64,000 nucleotides of DNA, from contig JAQNBH010000002.1 in NCBI GenBank assembly GCA_028752905.1, positions 37,516,975 to 37,580,974 on the forward strand. Reading direction: 5' to 3'. This DNA is from Cladorhizidae sp. MBARI D1340-BT2. Lineage: Eukaryota > Porifera > Demospongiae > Poecilosclerida > Cladorhizidae. Of the stretch, positions 32,851-44,524 are shown piece after piece. Each line of letters opens with the position of its first letter. Position 1 is the stretch's first letter. The notes under the pieces are model-generated. The model was not told where the DNA came from. It saw nothing but the letters and a program-made list of their open reading frames with translations, and made no database searches. The position numbers and the translations under genes were made by a program.

Positions 32851-34455
32851 TAGGTGGTCCTCACATACGGCACAGAGTTTCACTAGACCTCACACAGGGC
32901 ACAGAGTTTCACTAGACCTCCACACCTCACACAGGGCACAGAGTTTCACTAGACCTCCACACTCCTCACACAGGGCACAGAGTTTAACTAGACCTCCACA
33001 CTCCTCACACAGGGCACAGAGTTTAACTAGACCTCCACACTCCTCACACAGGGCACAGAGTTTCAATAGACCTCCACACTCCTCACACAGGGCACAGAGT
33101 TTCACTAGACCTCCACACTCCTCACACAGGGCACAGAGTTTCACTAGACCTCCACACTCCTCACACAGGGCACAGAGTTTCAATAGACCTCCACACTCCT
33201 CACACAGGGCACAGAGTTTCACTAGACCTCCACACTCCTCACACAGGGCACAGAGTTTCACTAGACCTCCACACTCCTCACACAGGGCACAGAGTTTCAC
33301 TAGACCTCCACACTCCTCACACAGGGCACAGAGTTTCACTAGACCTCCACACTCCTCACACAGGGCACAGAGTTTCACTAGACCTCCACACTCCTCACAC
33401 AGGGCACAGAGTTTCACTAGACCTCCACACTCCTCACACAGGGCACAGAGTTTCACTAGACCTCCACACTCCTCACACAGGGCACAGAGTTTCACTAGAC
33501 CTCCACACTCCTCACACAGGGCACAGAGTTTCACTAGACCTCCACACGCCTCGCACAGGGCACAGAGTTTCACTAGACCTCCACACTCCTCACACAGGGC
33601 ACAGAGTTTCACTAGACCTCCACACTCCTCACACAGGGCACAGAGTTTCACTAGACCTCCACACTCCTCACACAGGGCACAGAGTTTCACTAGACCTCCA
33701 CACTCCTCACACAGGGCACAGAGTTTCACCAGACCTCCACACTCCTCACACAGGGCACAGAGTTTCACTAGACCTCCACACTCCTCACACAGGGCACAGA
33801 GTTTCACTAGACCTCCACACTCCTCACACAGGGCACAGAGTTTCACCAGACCTCCACACTCCTCACACAGGACACAGAGTTTCACTAGACCTCCACACTC
33901 CTCACACAGGGCACAGAGTTTCACTAGACCTCCACACTCCTCACACAGGGCACAGAGTTTCACTAGACCTCCACACTCCTCACACAGGACACAGAGTTTC
34001 ACTAGACCTCCACACTCCTCACACAGGGCACAGAGTTTCACTAGACCTCCACACTCCTCACACAGGGCACAGAGTTTCACTAGACCTCCACACTCCTCAC
34101 ACAGGGCACAGAGTTTCACTAGACCTCCACACTCCTCACACAGGGCACAGAGTTTCACTAGACCTCCACACTCCTCACACAGGGCACAGAGTTTCACTAG
34201 ACCTCCACACTCCTCACACAGGGCACAGAGTTTCACTAGACCTCCACACTCCTCACACAGGGCACAGAGTTTCACTAGACCTCCACACTCCTCACACAGG
34301 GCACAGAGTTTCACTAGACCTCCACACTCCTCACACAGGGCACGTAGTTTCACTAGACCTCCACACTCCTCACACAGGGCACAGAGTTTCACTAGACCTC
34401 CACACTCCTCACACAGGGCACAGAGTTTCACTAGACCTCCACACTCCTCACACAG
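32851..34455. repeat. 39-bp minisatellite, about 41 copies (CTCCTCACACAGG type)
   Basis: Units contain CCTCCACACTCCTCACACAG and GGCACAGAGTTTCACTAGA. On the minus strand they read a 13-residue cysteine-rich repeat (LCALCEECGGLVK) within a 618-codon frame that continues into block B. A few copies of the same array stand in the same place before block B at 42856. The frame has no recognised domain and is probably a by-product of the 39-bp period. Confidence 0.94.
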
Positions 34456-35019
34456 GACAGAGAGCAGCCTGGCCATGCACCAGACTACATGTCTGCCCCC
34501 CTCTAAGTTAGCCCTAGGAGGCAGTGGGAGCAGCAACTGTATGTGGTGGGTACTATTAGTAATAGAACAATTGCCACATCCTTTATGAGGTGACCTCAGA
34601 ACTGTTCCATTTGTAGTGCCCACCATCACAAAGGAAGGGCAAAAGTCCCCTGCCAAGTATGTCCTCCATTCTTGATTTCCACGGGCTTGTAGTGACTTGA
34701 GAATCCCCTTCTTTAAGGAGAGGAGGGATGGCTGCCACCAGGACATGTCTTTGCTTCCACCATTCTGTCACTCCACAGAGACATGTGCTGGCCCCCACAA
34801 ACATACTCCTACATGTATTCTATATACAGAATCAGTGGGTGTGCAATATTTAGGGTATTTAACATCTCATTAGAATCAGTTCTCCTGCAAGCAGTGGGTT
34901 GCTAAGCAACTAGAGAATGCAGAATTACCCTTGCACTCAGAGATTTCAGGTGAAGTTTGAAGAACATGATAGTTGAGCCACTTTTGCTTTTGGATTGTCA
35001 GATTAATCCTGTGGCAATG
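34456..35019. repeat. Block B, long copy 3
   Basis: Longest form, with an extra leading part (CTGGCCATGCACCAGACTAC to the CCACATCC segment) shared with 43036-43575. Confidence 0.82.
34898..34910. promoter_or_regulatory. RFX X-box-like palindrome in block B copy 3
   Basis: GTTGCTAAGCAAC, one base from the copies at 12948 and 31485. Confidence 0.4.
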
Positions 35020-35027
35020 CTCCAGTA

Positions 35028-35924
35028 CAGGGATTCTCAACCGTTCCTCAATCATTTCCCCCCTCAGCCTAATGTATCTCAACATTTACCCCCTCAGCCT
35101 GATGTATCTCAACATTTACCCCCTCAGCCTGATGTATCTCAACATTTACCCCCTCAGCCTGATGTATCTCAACATTCACCCCCTCAGCCTGATGTATCTC
35201 AACATTTACCCCCTCAGCCTGATGTATCTCAACATTCACCCCCTCAGCCTGATGTATCTCAACATTTACCCCCTCAGCCTGATGTATCTCAACATTCACC
35301 CCCTTAGCCTGATGTATCTCAACATTCACCCCCTCAGCCTGATGTATCTCAACATTTACCCCCTCAGCCTGATGTATCTCAACATTTACCCCCTCAGCCT
35401 GATGTATCTCAACATTTACCCCCTCAGCCTGATGTATCTCAACATTTACCCCCTCAGCCTGATTATCTCAACATTTACCCCCTCAGCCTGATGTATCTCA
35501 ACATTTACCCCCTCATTTACCCCCTCAGCCTGATGTATCTCAACATTTACCCCCTCAGCCTGATGTATCTTGACATTTACCCCCTTACTCCCATACAAAA
35601 AATGCATAGCCATCATAAAGGTACAGAAAAGTAAGAAGATAAGAAAACACATTTATTATCCAGGTTTTTCATAAAATATAGTAATATACTTTGACAAATA
35701 AATAAATTATATAGTCCATTACATGTACTTGGAGTAAAACAATCATAGAGCAAAGGCAATAGTGATAATAATAATAGTAACCTCAGATGTGTTATATATA
35801 GCAACCTGCTTAGAGCTTTATATTCCCTCTTCCTTGTTCAATTATCAGGTGGCAATTATTTACCCCATGCTATGTAATTTTTTAACCCCCAGGGGGTACA
35901 TTTACCCCTGGTTGAGAATCCCTG
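35028..35924. mobile_element. Non-autonomous hAT-type element hosting a 30-bp satellite
   Basis: The ends are CAGGGATTCTCAACC (35028) and GGTTGAGAATCCCTG (to 35924), a perfect 15-bp inverted pair of hAT type. The flanks CTCCAGTA (35020-35027) and CTCTAGTG (35925-35932) are two worn copies of CTCCAGTG, the sequence found at this place in the 67-bp arrays, giving an 8-bp target duplication. There is no transposase. The left half is filled with the 30-bp array; the right half is AT-rich. Confidence 0.85.
35060..35585. repeat. 30-bp minisatellite, about 17 copies, inside the hAT-type element
   Basis: Units contain CCCCCTCAGCCTGATGTATC then TCAACATTTA. Part of the unit resembles the subterminal sequence of the host element (TCTCAACC, CCTCAATCATTTCCCCC), so the array probably grew from the element itself. 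Confidence 0.93.
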
Positions 35925-36446
35925 CTCTAGTGTGTGTCCCCATAGAGATTGGCCACCTACTTCAACCTGCCTCCACCCAGTGTGGTGGTGGTCCAGTGTG
36001 TGTCCCCATAGAGTATTGTCAACCTACTTCAACCTGCCTCCACCCAGTGTGGTGTTGGTCCAGTGTGTGCCCCCATAGAGCTATGGCCACCTACTTCAAC
36101 CTGCCTCCATCCAGTGTGGTGTTGGTCCAGTGTGGGTCCCCATAGAGCTATTGTCAACCTACTTCAACCTGCCTCCACCCAGTGTGGTGTAGGTCCAGTG
36201 TGTGTCCCCATAGAGCTATGGCCACCTACTTCAACCTGCCTCCATCCAGTGTGGTGTTGGTCCAGTGTGGTGTTGGTCCAGTGTGGGTCCCCATAGAGCT
36301 ATTGTCAACCTACTTCAACCTGCCTCCACCCAGTGTGGTGTTGGTCCAGTGTGTGTCCCCATAGAGCTATGGCCACCTACTTCAACATGCCTCCACCCAG
36401 TGTGGTGTTGGTCCAGTGTGTGTCCCCATAGAGCTATGGCCACCTC
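35925..36446. repeat. 67-bp minisatellite, about 7-8 copies, mixed variants
   Basis: Units alternate between GAGCTATGGCCACC and GAGCTATTGTCAACC forms. The second form is intermediate between the 67-bp and 58-bp families. Confidence 0.92.
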
Positions 36447-36688
36447 CTAGTTAGTGCCAGGGCAGTGCCTAGAGCAGCTGCTGGAGTGTTGTCTGGGAGG
36501 CCACACTAGGCCAGCCTCATAGAACATCTGGTTTACTAGAGAAGTTAGCATCCTTTGTGGTGGGTCTACACTAATATAACTAATTAGCACATCCTTTACA
36601 GCTCCTGCATGGAGTTCATTGAGCATGCATGAGCATGGTGTGCTCCATGTGGGATAGCTCAGCTGCTGGTTGATGTGCGCAGGTGTGC
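36447..36688. repeat. Block C, shortened copy 3
   Basis: Matches 20341-20681 with deletions. It is cut at its right end by the element at 36689. Confidence 0.8.
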
Positions 36689-36793
36689 AGACGTTCCAAC
36701 CCCCAGAGATGAAAATTAGGGAACCTTCGCCTAAATTAGATTTTGCTTAAATTAGGTAGATTTCTCCCAATTCTTGTGTATAGCAAATGTAAA

Positions 36794-37353
36794 TACCTTA
36801 TTCACTTGAATAGAAGTCGCTCTGAAAGCTGCATTCACACCTAGTTAATTACACCACCGCTCTTGCACACGTGCAGTTGTTTATCATTAGCTAAAATAGC
36901 TTGTCTGCCGTGTTGATCAAGAAATCATTCCGTGCTTGTGGCATAACTGTGAAGGTGGACGGGTCTGAAGATGGAGAAATTTAATGCCTCAAAAGTCGAT
37001 AAAGTAGCAGCTTTAGCTATCCCAGCCATTACACGCCAGCTGTTGGAAGGAAGTGACAGCGGTGGAGAAGATCCATTTGCTTCACTGGACGAAGAGGATG
37101 AAGAACAGATCGAACATAACGAACTCATTGTAGATAATGATAGCGATTAGGAACTCTTGCCAGCCAACTACTACCTAGCTCAATGTTTGAAATGAAACAA
37201 TCACAACCACAATGACGCACACAAAAATTGCGTCAGCACAATAGCGCAAGACTGGCTTGGCACTGCGCAAGCGCATTGCTTGAAGATAGCAACTTGATTT
37301 GGCTGAAATAAATACATGTACAAGTCGCGACTTATATTCGAGTGAATACAGTA
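36794..37353 (+). mobile_element. pogo/Tigger-like non-autonomous element, nested
   Basis: The ends are TACCTTATTCACTTGAATAG at 36794 and, in reverse complement, TACTGTATTCACTCGAATAT at 37353; each continues to AAGTCGC. This TCGAATATAAGTCGC-like terminus and TA ends are typical of pogo/Tigger elements. About 560 bp long, it keeps one small open frame. Confidence 0.6.
36971..37150 (+). pseudogene. Acidic 59-residue frame, probable pogo transposase C-terminal tail
   Basis: ATG at 36971 to TAG at 37148-37150. The sequence reads KVAALAIPAITRQLLEGSDS and then a very acidic tail (DPFASLDEEDEEQ, IVDNDSD). Acidic C-terminal tails of this kind are common in pogo/Tigger transposases, which fits its place inside the nested element. 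The DDE domain is absent, so it is likely what is left after internal deletion. Confidence 0.45.
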
Positions 37354-37433
37354 TTCATAAAACGTGAAATATAATGATAAAATTCACTTCATCCAACTAG
37401 AATAAAATCAGTGAAATGTAACAGCAACAGCAG

Positions 37434-37480
37434 TATATATATATATATATATATATAGGTAGCAAAATCAATAGGAATAG

Positions 37481-37511
<31 letters not shown>

Positions 37512-37545
37512 GTAGCAAAATCAATAGGAATAGTATATATATACA
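37434..37545. repeat. TA microsatellites with a duplicated unit
   Basis: Two TA tracts (about 37434-37456 and 37482-37508), each followed by GGTAGCAAAATCAATAGGAA, show a short tandem duplication. Confidence 0.8.
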
Positions 37546-37987
37546 TGTATAACGGAACAGCAACATTGGCTCAACTCGGCATAAGAGCCGATCAGAAAGG
37601 GATATTTACTCTCCCAATCTTTGCTGTATCTTGTTTTATATTTCGTCTTTCTTTGTTTAAAGGAAGAGACACTACTAACACTAACAGCTGATTTCTAATT
37701 CCGTTTCTTCCTCGCTGCTTGAATTTCCGCTTTCTCTTAGTCTTCTTAGTGCCATTTTTGATTTCCTCCATGGTTCAAAGTCCGCGTACAACTGCCATGG
37801 TCGCGGTGATTGTGAGGAAAGAACAGCAGTCTGTAGGATTTGTGATAGTCTATGGATTTGTGGATTTCTGTTAGCTGCTAGTCTCTGGATTTTTAAAAAT
37901 CGGGAGAATTTTATGAAAATTGGGAGGTCGGGAGGTTGGGTCCAAATTCGGGAGACTCCCCCAAAAATCGGAAGGGTTGGAACGTCT

Positions 37988-40900
37988 TGGTGTGTCTAGT
38001 GAATAATCTTCTAGTGAGGGCATGGTGGGTGTGTCTAGTGAATAATCTTCTAGTGAGGGCATGGTGGGTGTGTCTAGTGAATAATCTTCTAGTGAGGGCA
38101 TGATGGGTGTGTCTAGTGAATAATCTTCTAGTGAGGGCATGGTGGGTGTGTGTAGTGAATAATCTTCTAGTGAGGACATGATGGGTGTGTCTAGTGAATA
38201 ATCTTGTAGTGAGGGCATGATGGGTGTGTCTAGTGAATAATCTTCTAGTGAGGGCATGATGGGTGTGTCTAGTGAATAATCTTCTAGTGAGGGCATGATG
38301 GGTGTGTCTAGTGAATAATCTTCTAGTGAGGGCATGATGGGTGTGTCTAGTGAATAATCTTCTAGTGAGGGCATGGTGGGTGTGTCTAGTGAATAATCTT
38401 CTAGTGAGGGCATGGTGGGTGTGTCTAGTGAATAATCTTCTAGTGAGGGCATGATAGGTGTGTGTAGTGAATAATCGTCTAGTGAGGGCATTGTGTGTGT
38501 GTCTAGTGAATAATCTTCTAGTGAGGGCATGATGGGTGTGTCTAGTGAATAATCTTCTGGTGAGGGCATGGTGTGTGTGTCTAGTGAATAATCTTCTAGT
38601 GAGGGCATGATGGGTGTGTCTGGTGAATAATCTTCTAGTGAGGGCATGATGGGTGTGTCTAGTGAATAATCTTCTAGTGGGGGCATGATGGGTGTGTCTA
38701 GTGAATAATCTTCTAGTGAGGGCATGGTGGGTGTGTCTAGTGAATAATCTTCTAGTGAGGGCATGGTGGGTGTGTCTAGTGAATAATCTTCTAGTGAGGG
38801 CATGATGGGTGTGTCTAGTGAATAATCTTCTAGTGAGGGCATGGTGGGTGTGTCTAGTGAATAATCTTCTAGTGAGGGCATGGTGGGTGTGTCTAGTGAA
38901 TAATCTTCTAGTGAGGGCATGGTGGGTGTGTCTAGTGAATAATCTTCTAGTGAGGGCATGGTGGGTGTGTCTAGTGAATAATCTTCTAGTGAGGGCATGA
39001 TGGGTGTGTCTAGTGAATAATCTTCTAGTGAGGGCATGGTGGGTGTGTCTAGTGAATAATCTTCTAGTGAGGGCATGGTGGGTGTGTCTAGTGAATAATC
39101 TTCTAGTGAGGGCATGGTGGGTGTGTCTAGTGAATAATCTTCTAGTGAGGGCATGATGGGTGTGTCTAGTGAATAATCTTCTAGTGAGGGCATGATAGGT
39201 GTGTGTAGTGAATAATCTTCTAGTGAGGACATGATGGGTGTGTCTAGTGAATAATCTTCTAGTGAGGGCATGATGGGTGTGTCTAGTGAATGATCTTCTA
39301 GTGAGGGCATGATGGGTGTGTCTAGTGAATAATCTTCTAGTGAGGGCATGGTGGGTGTGTCTAGTGAATAATCTTCTAGTGAGGGCATGATGGGTGTGTC
39401 TAGTGAATAATCTTGTAGTGAGGGCATGATGGGTGTGTCTAGTGAATAATCTTTTAGTGAGGGTATGATGGGTGTGTCTAGTGAATTATCTTCTAGTGAG
39501 GGCATGGTGGGTGTGTCTAGTGAATAATCTTCTAGTGAGGGCATGATGGGTGTGTCTAGTGAATAATCTTCTAGTGAGGGCATGGTGGGTGTGTCTAGTG
39601 AATAATCTTCTTGTGAGGGCATGATGGGTGTGTCTAGTGAATAATCTTCTAGTGAGGACATTGTGGGTGTGTCTAGTGAATAATCTTCTAGTGAGGGCAT
39701 GATGGGTGTGTCTAGTGAATAATCTTCTAGTGAGTGCATGGTGGGTGTGTCTAGTGAATAATCTTCTAGTGAGGGCATGGTGGGTGTGTCTAGTGAATAA
39801 TCTTCTAGTGAGGGCATGATGGGTGTGTCTAGTGAATAATCTTCTAGTGAGTGCATGATGGGTGTGTCTAGTGAATAGTGAGGGCATGATGGGTGTGTCT
39901 AGTGAATAATCTTCTAGTGAGGGCATGGTGGGTGTGTGTAGTGAATAATCTTCTAGTGAGGACATGATGGGTGTGTCTAGTGAATAATCTTGTAGTGAGG
40001 GCATGATGGGTGTGTCTAGTGAATAATCTTCTAGTGAGGGCATGATGGGTGTGTCTAGTGAATAATCTTCTAGTGAGGGCATGATGGGTGTGTCTAGTGA
40101 ATAATCTTCTAGTGAGGGCATGGTGGGTGTGTCTAGTGAATAATCTTCTAGTGAGGGCATGGTGGGTGTGTCTAGTGAATAATCTTCTAGTGAGGGCATG
40201 ATGGGTGTGTCTAGTGAATAATCTTCTAGTGAGGGCATGATGGGTGTGTCTAGTGAATAATCTTCTGGTGAGGGCATGGTGGGTGTGTCTAGTGAATAAT
40301 CTTCTAGTGAGGGCATGATGGGTGTGTCTAGTGAATAATCTTCTAGTGAGGGCATGGTGGGTGTGTGTAGTGAATAATCTTCTAGTGAGGACATGATGGG
40401 TGTGTCTAGTGAATAATCTTGTAGTGAGGGCATGATGGGTGTGTCTAGTGAATAATCTTCTAGTGTGGGCATGATGGGTGTGTCTAGTGAATAATCTTCT
40501 AGTGAGGGCATGATGGGTGTGTCTAGTGAATAATCTTCTAGTGAGGGCATGATGGGTGTGTCTAGTGAATAATCTTCTAGTGAGGGCATGGTGGGTGTGT
40601 CTAGTGAATAATCTTCTAGTGAGGGCATGATGGGTGTGTCTAGTGAATAATCTTCTGGTGAGGGCATGGTGGGTGTGTCTAGTGAATAATCTTCTAGTGA
40701 GGGCATGATGGGTGTGTCTAGTGAATAATCTTCTAGTGAGGACATTGTGGGTGTGTCTAGTGAATAATCTTCTAGTGAGGGCATGATGGGTGTGTCTAGT
40801 GAATAATCTTCTAGTGAGGGCATGATGGGTGTGTCTAGTGAATAATCTTCTGGTGAGGGCATGATGGGTGTGTCTAGTGAATAATCTTCTAGTGAGGGCA

Positions 40901-42284
40901 TGATAGGTGTGTGTAGTGAATAATCTTCTAGTGAGGACATGATGGGTGTGTCTAGTGAATAATCTTCTAGTGAGGGCATGATGGGTGTGTCTAGTGAATG
41001 ATCTTCTAGTGAGGGCATGATGGGTGTGTCTAGTGAATAATCTTCTAGTGAGGGCATGGTGGGTGTGTCTAGTGAATAATCTTCTAGTGAGGGCATGATG
41101 GGTGTGTCTAGTGAATAATCTTCTGGTGAGGGCATGATGGTTGTGTCTAGTGAATAATCTTCTAGTGAGGGTATGATGGGTGTGTCTAGTGAATAATCTT
41201 CTAGTGAGGGCATGGTGGGTGTGTCTAGTGAATTATCTTCTAGTGAGGGCATGGTGGGTGTGTCTAGTGAATAATCTTCTAGTGAGGGCATGATGGGTGT
41301 GTCTAGTGAATAATCTTCTAGTGAGGGCATGGTGGGTGTGTCTAGTGAATAATCTTCTTGTGAGGGCATGATGGGTGTGTCTAGTGAATAATCTTCTAGT
41401 GAGGACATTGTGGGTGTGTCTAGTGAATAATCTTCTAGTGAGGGCATGATGGGTGTGTCTAGTGAATAATCTTCTAGTGAGGGCATGGTGGGTGTGTCTA
41501 GTGAATAATCTTCTAGTGAGTGCATGGTGGGTGTGTCTAGTGAATAATCTTCTAGTGAGGGCATGATGGGTGTGTCTAGTGAATAATCTTCTAGTGAGGG
41601 CATGATGGGTGTGTCTAGTGAATAATCAATAATCTTCTAGTGAGTGCATGATGGGTGTGTCTAGTGAATAATCTTCTAGTGAGGGCATGATGGGTGTGTC
41701 TAGTGAATAATCTTCTAGTGAGGGCATGGTGGGTGTGTGTAGTGAATAATCTTCTAGTGAGGACATGATGGGTGTGTCTAGTGAATAATCTTCTAGTGAG
41801 GGCATGATGGGTGTGTCTAGTGAATAATCTTCTAGTGAGGGCATGATGGGTGTGTCTAGTGAATAATCTTCTAGTGAGGGCATGATGGGTGTGTCTAGTG
41901 AATAATCTTCTAGTGAGGGCATGGTGGGTGTGTCTAGTGAATAATCTTCTAGTGAGGGCATGGTGGGTGTGTCTAGTGAATAATCTTCTAGTGAGGGCAT
42001 GATGGGTGTGTCTAGTGAATAATCTTCTAGTGAGGGCATGATGGGTGTGTCAAGTGAATAATCTTCTGGTGAGGGCATGGTGGGTGTGTCTAGTGAATAA
42101 TCTTCTAGTGAGGGCATGATGGGTGTGTCTGGTGAATAATCTTCTAGTGAGGGCATGATGGGTGTGTCTAGTGAATAATCTTCTAGTGGGGGCATGATGG
42201 GTGTGTCCAGTGAATAATCTTCTAGTGAGGGCATGATGGGTGTGTCTAGTGAATAGTCTTCTAGTGAGGGCATGATGGGTGTGT
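37988..42284. repeat. 39-bp minisatellite, about 110 copies (GAATAATCTTCTAG type)
   Basis: Units contain GTGTCTAGTGAATAATCTTC and TAGTGAGGGCATG. On the minus strand they read a 13-residue repeat (MPSLEDYSLDTPI) in frames of 661, 705 and 234 codons, separated by small frame-breaking indels. Rare variants (GAATGATC at 39287 and 40995; GAATTATC at 39483 and 41229) repeat in the same order about 1.7 kb apart, so a block of over 40 units was duplicated. No signal peptide or known domain is seen. Confidence 0.95.
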
Positions 42285-42482
42285 CATAGATTCTGCACAC
42301 TTCATTGTATGGACTTGATATATAGCTCAAAAGATAGGTCTCTCTGTGTGCTTTCTCTTGACTAAAACATGTTGCATGGGTATAGCTCCATAGAGAGTTT
42401 TAGTATCAAGAGAGAGCACACAGAGAGACCTATCTTTTGAGCTATATATCAAGTCCATACAGTGAAGTGTGCAGAATCTATG
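42285..42482. repeat. Short foldback, 198 bp, same family as 18144-19228
   Basis: Left arm from CATAGATTCTGCACACTTC and right arm ending in its complement, both carrying AGATAGGTCTCTCTGTGTGC. The loop is short. It sits exactly at the right edge of the 39-bp array. Confidence 0.85.
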
Positions 42483-42855
42483 GAGGTCCAAAGTGGTAAC
42501 CACAGTTGTTTAACACTTTGGTACTATCCCACTTATTCATGTCTGGAGAGGTATGCAATGAAGTGGGCGGCTAAAAGTATCGTAACTCAAGAATGGTTGA
42601 CAATAATGAGGTGAAGCTTGAAAAGCAGATAGTATAATAGTTAAGCTAGTGAATGGTGAAGGACAATGTATTTTTAGGGATAAAAAAAAAAGAATAGTCT
42701 ACTCCACCACCTTGAGACTAGGGTTAGGGCTTGGACAATGACTAGGTTCTGGCCATGGCTAGAGTTACAGCATTACCATGTGACATCATCATCCCTAGCT
42801 AGGGCTAGGGCTAGGGCTAGTAATGCTAGTTTTAGATGGTTATGACCTACTGTGT
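42483..42855. other. Spacer
   Basis: Contains one stray 24-bp-family unit (about 42717-42745) and a GCTAGG run near 42795. No gene is recognised. Confidence 0.4.
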
Positions 42856-43035
42856 ACTAGACCTCCACACTCCTCACACAGGGCACAGCTAGACCTCCAC
42901 ACTCCTCACACAGGGCACAGAGTTTCACTAGACCTTCACACTCCTCACACAGGACACAGAGTTTCACTAGACCTCCACACTCCTCACACAGGGCACAGAG
43001 TTTCACTAGACCTTCACACTCCTCACACAGGACAG
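42856..43035. repeat. 39-bp minisatellite (CTCCTCACACAGG type), about 4-5 copies
   Basis: Same family as 32851-34455 and, as there, directly followed by block B. Confidence 0.9.
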
Positions 43036-43575
43036 AGAGAAGCCTGGCCATGCACCAGACTACATGTCTGCCCCCCTCTAAGTTAGCCCTAGGCAATGGG
43101 AGCAGCAACTGTATGTGGTGGGTACTATTAGTAATAGAACAATTGCCACATTCTTTATGAGGTGACCTCAGATCTGTTCCATTTGTAGTGCCCACCATCA
43201 CAAATGAAGGGCAAATGTCCCCTGCCAAATATGTCCTCCATTTTTTGTTTCCATGGGCTTGTGGTGACTTGAGAATCCCCTTCTTCAAGGAGAGGACATG
43301 TCTTTGCTTGCACCATTCTGTCACTCCACAGAGACATGTGCTGGCCCCCACAAACATACTCCTACATGTATTATTATATATACAGAATCAGTGGGTGTGC
43401 AACATTTAGGGAATTTCACATCTCATTAGAATCAGTTCTCCTGGGTTGATAATTAGCAGTGGGTTGCTAAGCAACTAGAGGATGCAGAATTCCCCTTGCT
43501 CTAATGGAAGAGCATTATAGTTGAGCCAGTGCACCTTTTTGGATTATCATTTTATTTTCTTGGATTTTTAATCCA
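43036..43575. repeat. Block B, long copy 4
   Basis: Matches 34456-35019 with deletions; leads into a 67-bp array. Confidence 0.82.
43463..43475. promoter_or_regulatory. RFX X-box-like palindrome in block B copy 4
   Basis: GTTGCTAAGCAAC. Confidence 0.4.
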
Positions 43576-43925
43576 GTGGTAAAGCTCTAGTGTGTGTCCC
43601 CATAGAGCTATGGCCACCTACTTCAACCCGAGTGTGGTGTTGGTCCAGTGTGTATCCCCATAGAGCTATGGCCACCTACTTCAACCTGCCACCACCCAGT
43701 GTGGTGTTGGTCCAGTGTGTGTCCCCATAGAGCTATGGCCACCTACTTCAACCTGCGTCCACCCAGTGTGGTGTTGGTCCAGTGTGTGTCCCCATAGAGC
43801 TATGGCCACCTACTTCAACCTGCCACCACCCAGTGTGGTGTTGGTCCAGTGTGTGTCCCCATAGAGCTATGGCCACCTACTTCAACCTGCCACCACCCAG
43901 TGTGGTGTTGGTCCAGTGTGTTTCC
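43576..43925. repeat. 67-bp minisatellite, about 5 copies
   Basis: Standard units, several with CTGCCACCACCC in place of CTGCCTCCACCC. Confidence 0.93.
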
Positions 43926-44524
43926 CAATGATAGGGAAAATTAGGAAGATTGTGGGAACAGAATTCCATCACAAAATTTGTCTTTTCATGTATGCATTAT
44001 GCCAGTGTAAGTGTGTGGACTTGTAGACTATTCTAACTGTCAGAACATCACGTATAGATTATGTCACCACGAGGACTTGACTCCTACTGTATGTTGATAG
44101 GTTGATAAATACCAAGTTAACAGAAAAGGTTTCATGAGGTGCTTATCTGCAGGTACGCAGGGCAGACAAAAAAATATGGTCCATAAGCTAGAAGAAGAGT
44201 TTCTCAGAAATACGATGTCTGGAGGATATCTTGAGTGTTATTTTTCAGCCTAGATGTTAACTCATGCAAGCCAAGAGAGGTATCTGAGCTATCTTCATGG
44301 GTGTGTGGCCATGTTCCCCACCACAAGCAGGCAGGTGCCTCCCTGTGTATAATTCCCTGCTACAGCTGCTCTACCTGAGAACAGGCCCTGGGGGTGCAAG
44401 GGGGTGTGGTCATGGCAGACTGCAATTTACAATACAATAATTATGTTTGGGAGAAGGGGCGTGGCTAGTCAGTGTGTTACTATGTGACAGGGTGGAAGTC
44501 ATATATTCTTCTGGATCAAATTTT
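43926..44524. other. Non-repetitive spacer between 67-bp and 58-bp arrays
   Basis: Possibly an insertion, since related arrays flank it, but no terminal repeats were found and no gene is recognised. Confidence 0.35.

Larger units (their letters stand above)
36689..37987. mobile_element. Candidate DNA transposon with AGACGTTCCAACCC ends
   Basis: A perfect 14-bp inverted pair bounds the element: AGACGTTCCAACCC at 36689-36702 and its complement at 37974-37987. The flanks AGGTGTGC and TGGTGTGT share GGTGTG and may be a worn 8-bp target duplication. It lies exactly between block C and the 39-bp array. No transposase of its own is recognised; a pogo-like remnant is nested inside. Superfamily unknown. 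Confidence 0.55.

Noticed and set aside
42823..43357. Open frames over the short 39-bp array and block B as a gene
   Set aside because: They share the satellite period and differ between block B copies; kept only as a low-interest finding for the larger copy.
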